The notes under the pieces were generated by a model. The model was not told the origin of the DNA. It did no database searches and saw only the letters and a list, made by a program, of their open reading frames with translations. Below, one piece after another: positions 8,479 to 18,784 of a stretch of 38,760 bases of DNA; positions within the stretch are counted from its first letter, which is position 1, and each line of letters opens with the position of its first letter. Made by a program: the position numbers and the translations under genes. Source of the stretch: Phallusia fumigata (Eukaryota > Chordata > Ascidiacea > Phlebobranchia > Ascidiidae); NCBI GenBank assembly GCA_008931825.1, contig QXVZ01019749.1:1-38760 (forward strand). Direction: 5' to 3'.

Positions 8479-11400
8479 TCAATGTCTGGGAAACTGAAAA
8501 GAGAAGAAAGCTTAAGGACTAATGTTATGTATTTTTTGTAATCTTTGTATTCATGTAATGCTAAAGATTCGTAGAAAGCACACAGAGTAGTTGCAGAATA
8601 AAAAAAAACAAAAAACATGCTTAACTGGGATTTCACACTTAATTTTCAAATATTTAAAGGCATTTGCATGCTAAAACATTTATCTGGTTTGGTAACAAAC
8701 AAAAAATCCCAATTTTGGGGGTATAAAGTGGATGAATCCAACCTAAATCCTGAATATGCACTTAGATACATGCTATTTACCAAATATCCAAAATAGATTA
8801 TTTACAATCTCAAATGAAGCAGTTTTTTTTAATTTTTGTGTTTGGGGGTCTGTTGATAAACCAATGAACTGGGGTGAAAATGTCACTCTACAACTTCAAA
8901 TGCCCATCTGTTTTATGTGAAAAAAGAAATTTGGACAACCCTTTCTTGACTAAGACTGGCAGTAGACAAAAGTAAAAAAATATGTGTCAAAACGTGAAGG
9001 AGACCCGTAATTAAAAAGCAGCCAACAAGCTTATGTATACCCTACATCAGTGCTTCACAATTAGGGAACCTTACATTAACACATTTTAAGTGAATCATTA
9101 TTGTGAAGCAAAAGTCTATGACAGTCAAAAATTTTTGTAGGCAGCAAAAGTGTTAAATTGTTTTCAGGGGTCAAATTTTCAACGTTAAAAACTAGTTTAA
9201 ATTGTTAAAATTATGCGATTTTAGAACACAACTAGCAAACTACTTTACACAGCCATGAAATGATAATTACAGAAATCATGCTTTAAAAGAATTTTCCAGT
9301 CTTGAATCGTCAAGTTGCATTGATAACTCTTTCACTTTATCGGACCAATATGAACTGCTTTGCTGTAGATGCAGTGACAGCTAAATGAAAACATGCAAAT
9401 CATGCAAACGATAAACAAAAAGATGTGTTATTTTACATTGCAGCAACATTTAAAGAAAAACCTAACAATGAACAAATGTGTTTGTGATCTTGGCTAGGAG
9501 AGGCAAAGCATGATTGTTAATAAAGTTTAAATATGATTTGATGGTTTTAACACTGTTTCAACAAAGACTTTTTAAATTGTTACAACTAATTTAGAAAATA
9601 TTAGGTTGTAGGTAAAAATTTTAGTCATTCGTTCTTCACCTCTCCAACTCTTTGCACCCAATAGTTTTTATCCAATAAAAAAATTACTAACTCCTGTGCT
9701 TCGTGCATCAGCCATTGCTGCTTCAGTTGCCTTGCAAGTAATTTGTTCTTAATTATTGACAATGTCAGGCATGATTTGCTTGATAATTACAACTTAGGTG
9801 GGGGCGTGACACTGCCAATTGGCCCACTTACATTTTATCAGCTGTGTTAAAGCAACTTGAAAAGAACTAAAATGTGTGGTAGTAAAAATCAACGTCTATG
9901 CAAATCGAAATATTTGCCCAACAGCAACGCAAGCCAAGAACACTTGCTATACAGACATTACTCTTGTCCATACCCCAACTGCAACATGCTTGCAAGCATG
10001 GACAGTACACAACAACAAGGCAGTATAACCTAAATAAATTAAACATTCATGCTTGGGCTGGTCATGCATTGTAGTGTTGCTTCACGATAATCAGACTATT
10101 CATTGCTGTTTACATACATGCGAAATATGTACCTTGTCATGCAAGGACGACTGTCTGTAGCTGCTATTCATGTGGGGAAATTCCCTACTGGGGGACGTGA
10201 GGGATCGCGCCTGAAAACAGAGAAGTTTGTTAAACATGCTTTAAATGTTTAGCAATATTGTATTGCTACCTTATACTGGCCATACTGTTAAAAAACCTTG
10301 TTCAGGCAAACATTCTTAACATGCAAGTGTATTGACAGTAGTAGTTATTTTTTGCCTTGAGCAACCATGCTGACCAACAAAAACGTTTTTATGCTTATGA
10401 ATTGGCTAAGAAGTCCAGTAAAATGAGAACTTATGTCAAAAACCGATCAAGGACTAACAAAGGCTTGGTGACAAGTCTGTGACTTTAAATGCATGTTCGC
10501 CACAAAAACTTTATAAGGCTGACTCCAAGTCAACTTACGTCCAGTTGAGCTCTGAGCCCCATTAGTGCTTGCTCTTTAGCCTCGAGTTGTAATTCTAAAC
10601 TTTTTCTTGTTGCAATTTCCTGTTCAACCAGTGACCGTTGACGAGAGTTTTCTTTGCTAAGATTGTTCAACTAAACAACAACAAAACACTTTGAATGTAT
10701 CAATTAGTAAAATAAAACTATGACAAAATCATGTGATTTGTATAATAATATGTTTTAACCACCAAAGTTCTGTAAACCACCGAAGATCAGCTTAGCAATC
10801 TTTGCCAATAACTGTGTTAGACAAATAATCGATCTTAGACAGTAATCTATGTTTGTTAACTATATTTTAAGGCAATTGTGATAGTTTATACATTCATCAC
10901 AAGGTATTTTAGCCTTTTTTAGCATTGCAGGTACCTGTTGATTAAGTTGCTGAATGCAATCAACATTTTGTTTAAGGCGTCGATGCAAATCATCAAGTGA
11001 GGCATTTTTTTCTTGCAATGTGACCTCTTGTTCACTTTCGGCTTCAGCAAGTCTGTCTCGCAGTTGCATTATAAGACTCTATAACAGTAAAAGCTTTTTC
11101 AATTGATCAACAAGTATATAAGTTCTAAATCAATGTCAACATTCAATAACAACGCAGTCCATTCTTTTTTCCTGTTGAAGCAAAAAAACAGAACAGTGGG
11201 TTTCAACCTGGGGTCGGGAGTTGTGGACACTTTTTGTAGGGGTCCAGGCATTAAAAGTGTATTTGCAGATTAAAGGACGAAAGCAATTAAAACCCAATTG
11301 TTACAAATATTTTTTTGTCTATGTATTGAAAATACATTTGCAGAGAATGTAGCACCAGGCATCCAACCAACAATAAACATAATATCTTGTTAAAATATCT

Positions 11401-13480
11401 TTCAGAATTAAATGTTAACTTGAAACATGTATGAATCTAATTTTCTAAAAGGTGTTGCTGATTCAGTTAAACTGCTTTTGTGGGTCATGGTACAAAAAAG
11501 GTTGAAAACCAGTGTTTTAGAATTTCAATCTTATTGAATTCTAAATCAGGCTGCAGTGATGCTATAATTTTTACACAATACCTGCTGTTCAGATGTGTGT
11601 CGTTGTAATGCCTTGCTCTTATCTGCCTCTTGTGAAATTCCATCCAATGAGTCCTTTAATCTTTTAAGTTCATCCTTCAAGTGAATGTTCTCAGAGCGAA
11701 GGTGGCTAAAAAACACTCTTTCATTTTTTTGAAGACAACTTTACTTTTTAAAGACATAGATTTGTACAGAATGATGCAAACCACTTCTGTTTTAATGGTT
11801 GCCACAGATATATAAATAAGACATTTTTATTGGAAGTTGAAACTGAACTTTTTATTACATTTTAAAAAATCTTAGTACACTTGGCAGCTAATTGGCCTTC
11901 CATCTTTTTTATTGCGGGATTTTCGCTTTTCCGCTACTCCTATTTATACAATCTTTTTAAAAGCCAAATGTGATTGACAAAATTAATACAACTTGTTTCA
12001 ACAAAGCCCAATGTGGCTAGCCTACAACAAAGACCATTGTTTGGTGCTTATTCAAACACAATGCCTGAGACAAAATCAACAGACATTCACCACGTTCTGA
12101 AGTCATGGAAATAGCAGTGGTGCTGGTAGAGAGAGTTTTGAGCTTCAACAAATTTTAGTGTTTGGTTTGCATTTTGGAAATAGATTTTTGGACTCTTGTT
12201 CAAAGTCTGTTTTGGGGTAAGGTTGTAAAGCAAAAAGTTACTTTTTATATCTCTTATTCAGCATTTTTTTGCTGTAGTTTGTGGTTATATAATAGTGCTA
12301 AGTCAAGACTTAGTGAAACAAAATAGTGTTTGTTTATTGTAATATTAATGGCTGTGTTTACTGTTGCACAGATTTGCATTTAGATCTATAGGCTGAATGA
12401 AGGAACACTAATCATAATTTTAATTTGAAAGCCATTAAATGGGTTTCCAGATTTTCAAAGGTAGGGAAACATATCTATAAACTGTCATTTTTAATGTTAA
12501 ATAATTCATGTCGACCTAAATCCCAATCAACACATACACTATGTAGAACACAGTAACAATCTTGCTTTGTAAATATTTGGAATAGTATGTGGATAAAACA
12601 GAGGATCCCCACAGAATCAAAGTTTTATTATTATCTCACAATCAACTGGTTTTTGTTTTTTTAATCATTTGTACAATAGATTCTTTGACAACCAGGCCAA
12701 AATCATACCCAGATAGTGCAAAAGTTTCATGAAACAGCCAACCATCGGAAAAACAAGTATCACATTACATACAACAAATATTTACAATCATTCAGTTTTG
12801 TCCCCAATAGGCATAATAGCTTCCCATAACATGATACACCTTAAGTCACTCTGTTGAATTATTATCTTTGTGAGAAAGTGACTTAAATAGGGTTGGTATT
12901 TCAGTGTTGAAGTACCACTTCTAACTCAGTCAGTGTCTCGTAGTTAACGGCACTTGTTGGTCCGCATTTGATGTCGACAGACAGAAAAATCAATTTTTGC
13001 TGTTAAAGTTACGATGAGTTCATGCTTTAGGGAGTTAAAAGAAATGGTTTTAAGTTACCCCATCGTGGACAAGAATTGATTCATTCATAGTTGTGTAAAC
13101 AAAGCTTCCATAGCGCAAACAATACAAAGTTACTTCGGTCCAATTGAGAGGCCAAACCAGTCTTTTGGCAGGGGAATGAGATTAACAATGCTACCATTGA
13201 GACATCGTAAGTGTACAAACACATTGAGATAAAGGAGTGCTCCATTGTTGGTTGAGATTTAGCAGTGAGAAACCAGAAAAAATTAGGTGTAAAAGTTTAA
13301 ATGGAAGAAATTCTGCAAACTCGCAAAAAATATTTTTTTAAGAATCTTTCAGGTATAATTAAACCAAGTATACAGTTGCAGATATTTTTCAACAAATAAA
13401 CAGTAATAGCCATACCTGAATTCTTTTTTAAGATCTTTTAAAGAACTTTTAATTTTAATATTTACAGGTTTAGTAACCAT
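8479..13480 (-). CDS. Small coiled-coil protein of unknown family, about 180-200 aa
   Basis: Exons with consistent frame: 13480-13416 (starts MVTKPVNIKIKSSLKDLKKEF), 11705-11582, 11078-10935, 10670-10539 and 10210-10133. Phases are 2,0,0,0 and all donors and acceptors are GT/AG. These five are solid and give 181 residues. The tail is uncertain: a 39-base exon at 9730-9692 (ATEAAMADARSTG) and a last exon from 8493 with a stop at 8481-8479 would give 198 aa. The body is an almost continuous coiled coil rich in E, K, Q and L (for example LRSENIHLKDELKRL and MQLRDRLAEAESEQ), ending in a Ser-rich, non-coiled tail (LTSPSREF, SSYRQSSLHD). I do not recognise the family. The large first intron (11706-13415) includes a 46-bp hairpin but no gene. 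It is head to head with the FHAD1-like gene. Confidence 0.72.
8494..9691. other. AT-rich intron/3' region without a recognised gene
   Basis: About 1.2 kb of AT-rich sequence in the 3' part of the minus-strand coiled-coil gene. No long frame, tRNA or repeat was recognised on either strand. I see only short homopolymer runs. Confidence 0.4.
11194..11514. mobile_element. Probable hAT-like MITE (CAGTGG ends) in an intron
   Basis: The left end reads CAGTGGGTTTCAACCTGGGG. The right end, read on the other strand, is CACTGGTTTTCAACCTTTTT. The inverted ends agree at about 13 of the first 15 positions and match the common 'CAGTGGTTCTCAACCT' hAT (Charlie-type) terminus. Flanking 8-mers AAACAGAA and TTTTAGAA agree only in the last four bases, so the target duplication is eroded or absent. 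321 bp, no coding capacity. Confidence 0.55.
12841..12886. repeat. 46-bp hairpin in intron 1 of the small coiled-coil gene
   Basis: Perfect 10-base inverted arms TTAAGTCACT (12841-12850) and AGTGACTTAA (12877-12886) enclose a 26-base loop. It could be a miniature transposon relic or chance. The rest of 11720-13410 shows nothing that I recognise. Confidence 0.5.
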
Positions 13481-13519
13481 AATACACTAGGAGAAGAACA
13501 TTTTGTTTGATGTTATTTT
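13481..13519. promoter_or_regulatory. 39-bp divergent start region between the small coiled-coil gene and FHAD1-like gene
   Basis: The minus-strand ATG ends at 13480 and the plus-strand ATG begins at 13520. On the minus strand TTCTTCTCCTAG (AG at 13487-13488) is a good acceptor, six bases before the ATG, so the minus gene's transcript may start upstream, within or beyond the FHAD1 first exon, and be cis- or trans-spliced here. On the plus strand TTTACAG at 13461-13467, inside the opposite coding exon, is likewise acceptor-like. The shared control region must overlap coding sequence of one or both genes. Confidence 0.5.
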
Positions 13520-16500
13520 ATGATGAGGGGGTACCTTAGAAGCCCAGGCCATAACTACACATTAGACGCAGAAGTGACATCGATTGGAAAGGGTTCAGGA
13601 ACTAATGGCCGGCCACTGGATGGATATAAACTAGTTGGTGCACATATTCCTCTGGATTCAGGCAGAGTCGAACGCATGCATGCTGTGGTTGAAAGAAGGA
13701 CTGATGACAACTGCTATGTCCTGCAAGACTTGAATTCAGCCTATGGAACTTATGTGAATGAACATCGGGTGCAAAATGGTGTTGTGAAACTGACTCCAGG
13801 GGATGTTATACGGTTTGGTCATGGCGGTGTTCCGCACGAGTTTGATTTGTCGACTGAAAAAGACAACAGGATAACAGAAAGTCACCACCATCACTCAGCT
13901 GATAAAAGAAGTGGGGCAAAATCAGCTGTGGAGACAGGTTACTTTGATAAGCAACCACGCAACACATCTGGACACAGTCATGGCTCACCGACACAATACG
14001 ACAGTATCGCATTTCGTCCTGACACAGCACCAACAAGCCCAAAAAATGCTATGCCACCATTTTCTCAGTTGATTTTATCAGAGAGGTCAAAGTCAGTGCC
14101 ATTAAACCTTAAAATGAACAGCAATAGCAGCAGAGCTAGCACTTCACCGCAAAACAAAACTCCAGAAACAAGTTACACAGCTGAACTTATACAGCACACT
14201 GCACAAAATGGCTGGACTACGACAGGATCTAGAGATGGAGTTGAAGTCGGGGAAAAGGAAACAGATTTTGACAAAGAGATTTTGGATGAGAAGGAAACTA
14301 CAATGGTGGAACCCTGGTATGTTTACAATATTTTGTTTAAAAACAACCATTTAGAAAGGTTGTTTAAATGCACCTATTTTTATGTACTATAGATTTGAGT
14401 AATAAAACTGTACAATAAATTTGGTTTTGGCATGTACTACTGTACCGCAGTTGTCAATACCAATACATCATTTAGATACATTTTTAATTCCTAAATGGAA
14501 AAAAATCAGCTGTTATATTGTAATGGAACAGTATATTATACATACTAATGTGTGTATCATCAAATAAATGTATTTTAAAAGGTTGTTTAAAAACAAGATT
14601 TGTTATTGCAGTAATTTTATTAATTATATAAAATGATATGTAACATGTCTAATCTGAAATGAAAACTGAATATCCACAAAATGATTTTTTAGAAAGTTTT
14701 ATAATAACCCAAACAAAGGTTTTAAAATTGTTTAAACACAAATGCACAGGTATGTTTCTATGTTACGAGAGAAAGAACAAAGACTTCTTCACATGGGGGA
14801 TGAAATAAGTAGATTGAGCGTTATGGATACCGAGAACAGAAGAAAAGATTCGGTGATTAATGAATTAAGGTTCAAAATGTCTGAACTTGAGGAAAATCTT
14901 CTTGTAAGTAAAAAGAGAAAATTCTTGATTAATATATAACCATTTTAGAACTAAACAGTACCATAATCAATGGGGGAATCTTCGACAGAAATGCCAAATT
15001 TTAGTTATGTTGTCACAAAATTTTCTGCTGAAAAAGGGACAGACACTAAAATATAGGCATGCAAACGTTTTAGAAATGAAAGCTTGTTAGTGTTGGATAA
15101 AAATAACTAATTAACCGCCTGTAACTACTCTGCAGACAGCAGTTGATACACAACTTGGTCAAAGTTTCCTTCAAAAAACAGGTGTTTAAGAATAGAGTAC
15201 ATCTTTGAATATGCTAATTTTTTGCAGGAACTTAAAAGTAACACAAATGTTGCTGAGAAGGAAAGAAAACTTTTGCAAATGGGGGATGAAATCAATAGGC
15301 TGGCTGTTTATGAGCATGAGTGTGACCGAAAAGACAAGCTTGTGGCTGCATTAAGAGACCAAGTTGGGGCATTGGAGGTAACCAACTTTGAGAGCAGTTG
15401 AAACACAAACTTGTTCTGACAAAAATCCCTAAAATTATTGCACAACTATTCATAATCCAAAAAAAACACGGCAACATTTAAATTTCAAAGTTAAAAAGGT
15501 TCTATGTAACAAGGTAATAAGTACAACCTTTTAGAATTTTTTAGTTTAAAACAAAAATTCAAAAGGTATTAGAGCCCGCCTTTAACAGACCCTAAATAAA
15601 AACATAACACTTGTATCAAAATTTTATCTTAGGTGGACAAACAAGCTTTGACAGCAGAACTAGAAAACAGCCAGAAACGCCTCAGCATTAGAACAGATAT
15701 CACCATTGACACAACAAGCATGGTAAGTTAATACAATGCCCTCTAACAGAATTACCTAGGATCAAATAGACAACATTGGGAAAATACCTTTGTGGAAGAA
15801 AATAAAAGTGCACCTGCGTAGTTTCAATAAGCTGTTAAAAATTAAGTTCAAATATCATCACCTGTGTATTGCTTTACAGTAATCTCTAGGGCCTGACCAA
15901 CCTGTGTAGTTCAAGTGGTCGAGTGGCAGTGCCTTAATAATCCTTGGGGCCTATTTGCTTAAGCCTAGCACAAGTTTTTAAAAAGGTTTGACTGGTTTCA
16001 AAGTGTTTTCAAAAGCTTTGAATAAAAGCTAAACAAAGCAATTTGTACTGTTTGTACGAATTTCAAGCCAAGTGGTAATCAAATATTTGCATTACCAGGT
16101 AACAGAAGACCTGAGCGATGAAACTGGTAAAATCAAAGGCAAACTTGGCAGCCTCGACGGGTCATTGTTAAGTGCTCAGGATGAACTGGATGAGTTTAGA
16201 AAACAGTTAAACCTTCCAGTGCCTGACCGCCGCCCAGCTGAAGAAATTGTTCTTGAACTCAAAGTGGAAATGGAGGAAAAAGACAAACTGATCGCAAATT
16301 TGCAAGGTGGCTATTTTCAATTTAGCACTTATTGCGTATATTGGTGTTTTGATGTAAAAAACTGTTGTTGTGATGTAATGCGTATTTATATTTCGACTTG
16401 GTAGAGATTTGCAAACAAATTTTTAACTCAGTGACTATGCAGTTGTAAATTAATGGAGTTTTTCCACATTAAACTGTCTTTGAAAAAAGTCTTTTTGCAT

Positions 16501-18080
16501 GTCAGTGCTCAACAGACTAGCCTCTTGCAGGCTTTGCAAACCGATATTTGACAACTAAATTAAAATTTGCAGATGAAGTCATTGACGCCCAACAAGAGCT
16601 TAAGCTTTCCCGTGGGTTGGTTGAAAATCTACAAAATGAAGTAAACAAACAACAACATAAAATGATGAAACTTTCCTCTGCGTATGAGAAATCTAAAATG
16701 GACTGCCAGGATGCCAACGATCAATTACAAGCGATGTCACACAAGTTTGCAAACCTTAAAGAAGAGAAAAAGCATGAAGAGGTTGTCGCGATGATGGAGA
16801 AGGAGCTAACAGAGGTGGGTGTGGTAATTCTACTTTATTCATTTTTTAGGTATAGAAACAAGTTTTCAATTCTACCCAGCAAAAAATAGCGATTGTCAAT
16901 GATTATGTTGCTCGGTATAACCACTCCCAGTTAATCATTAAGTGGTTTGAGAGAAGGATGTCATATCAGGTTTAAAACAATTTCTTTATAATGTACCCAG
17001 ATGCTTGAAACCGATTTTAAAATGTTAACTTTTTTGCTTACTTATCAGTGTAATCTCGAGTAGCAGCTGGTACTTAAAACTGTTAAAAAATTGAAACAGT
17101 GACAAAACAATAAATAACCAGACTAATGTTCTGATGTTAACAGGTGAAGTCGGAACTAAAAATAATCCAACAGAGGGTTGCTAGGCAACAGGACAAGCTT
17201 GAAAAGCAGGGAAAAGAATTAAAAAGAGAAAAAAGACAAAATAAACAATATCTGGAGAGTGGAAAACTCATGCAGCAACAGGTCTAAACCTCACATTGTG
17301 TTTGCATGTAAAATTGTTTTATGGGTGTGCGTGTAAAAGTCTTTTAGGTGTTCATAATACTTTTAACAACTACAGATTGATGAAATGACCGCAGAACTAT
17401 CTGAACTGCGGAAAAGTGACCAAGAGGTTAAAGTCGAAAATGAGCAAAACCAAACAAAACTGGAACGCCTTCGTTCAAGAATAGTGCAAGCTGTCTACAC
17501 AGCACCTGGAGCAGTTAGACCAGAATCGATGTTACAAGATACTGAGATTCTAACAGCCATGCAAAAGGTAGCAACAGCTTCAGCATTTGCATTTAAGATT
17601 TTATAAAACCTTTTCTGCAATGATTAGCAGGGTTCCCCCCCCCATTTTATAGGAAAACCATTTGTACACACAATTGATTCATCCAAAATGCTTGTCAGTA
17701 TTTTTTAATTGTTTTTGAGTCTCCTTAAAAAAACAGGAATATGGTGAAAGGTATATGCCTAATTCATTGCATTGTAAGAGGTTGTAAGTTATACACCTAA
17801 AATTGTGACAAAATATAATTTGTTCGTGACAAATTTTGTCCGACATCAGCTTTTCATTTTTTACACAAGTACAGATAAATGAAAAACCCATTTTTAGATC
17901 ATAGACGATCGAAGCGAGTTTCACCAACAACTCTCTGACCTGGGTCAAAACATGTCACCACTTGTTGTCACCCTCGAAGTTCCAGTTGAAGAAGAAACCC
18001 CACCCCCAGGGAATGATCAAACATTCAATCAAGGAGAGCGAAAATCGGGCAAAGGTGGAAAAAAATCAGGAAAAAAGTGA
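13520..18080 (+). CDS. FHAD1: FHAD1-like protein: N-terminal FHA domain plus long coiled coil, nine exons, 717 aa
   Basis: Exons 13520-14316, 14750-14903, 15228-15377, 15633-15722, 16099-16306, 16573-16814, 17144-17281, 17376-17567 and 17898-18080 join in frame (intron phases 2,0,0,0,1,0,0,0). The start is MMRGYLRSPG. The second Met aligns better with human FHAD1 (MKAYLKS), so 13523 is equally possible. The FHA domain spans about 18-105, with SIGKGSG, RMHAVVERR, YVLQDLNSAYGTYVNEHRVQ and LTPGDVIRFG close to human FHAD1. A Ser/Thr-rich linker (about 115-265) follows, then coiled coil to about 655. The tail is basic (GERKSGKGGKKSGKK). Human FHAD1 is about twice as long, so this form is shorter. 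FHA domains bind phosphothreonine peptides. FHAD1's role is little known and testis/cilium use is inference. The donor GTCTAA after 17281 is weak. Confidence 0.88.
15890..15985 (+). repeat. tRNA-like (SINE) remnant in an FHAD1 intron
   Basis: TGTGTAGTTCAAGTGGTCGA followed by GTGGCAGTGCC resembles a tRNA D-arm and A box (TAGxxxAGTGGxxGAGTGG). About 40 bases on, TTTGCTTAAGCCTAGCAC could be a degraded B box. There is no intact cloverleaf, so it looks like a decayed tRNA-derived SINE and not a tRNA gene. Only one copy is visible here. Confidence 0.35.
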
Positions 18081-18784
18081 ATTTGTATTTTTTTGTTTTA
18101 ACACTGAATGCACCGTTTAATTAGGTTTTATTTGTACACCTATATTTTAATATAATTGTATTTATTTTGTCCTTTAGCAAAAGTGTTTTAGTAAAAGTTT
18201 ATTACTGAAACTAAAATGTTCCAACAAAAAGGATACAATATAAAAGTTGCATTGCGAAAGCGCTAATTCGTGTCTAGTTATAAATTAATAGTACTTCATT
18301 ATGCAAAAACTAAATGATTTAAAGTTTGTTTTAAAGTGTCTTATTTAATTTGCTGCTGTGAAAAAACATTTATACTCTTGTCTCTCTGTTTAATATGCAC
18401 CAATTATTTGGTCACTGTGTCTTTTGTGCTTAATTGTAAATGAAAAATATTTTTATAAAATACTCTATCTGTGATTTTGTCTCCTATTAACATTTAATGA
18501 AACGTAAAAGCTCAGTCAAGCAAAGATATGTAATAAAACAGTTGAGGATAAGTCCTGTTTTATCAACGAACATTTTTTAAATTAGTTTGTTTTGTTTTTT
18601 ACGTCACTAGGTGGAACAACGCCTGATTGGGTTGTGTTCATATTGTTTATTTTTGTTTTCAATTTTTACTTTAGTCATTAAATTGCACTTGGTTCAAGTA
18701 ATGTTTGCTTAAAAGAAGTAACTACAACTATGCAGTGTTAAGCTTAAAGCAATTCTGCAACCATTGGGCAAAATATAAATTTAC
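18081..18784. other. Tail-to-tail 3' UTR region between FHAD1-like and the large coiled-coil gene
   Basis: About 700 AT-rich bases without a gene. A plus-strand AATAAA at 18532-18537 could end FHAD1-like transcripts. A minus-strand AATAAA at 18646-18651 is about 135 bases past the stop of the large gene and is its best poly(A) signal. The two transcripts may therefore overlap little or not at all. Confidence 0.5.

Noticed and set aside
17631-17645. Poly-C run as a functional element
   Set aside because: A short homopolymer in an intron with no further structure.
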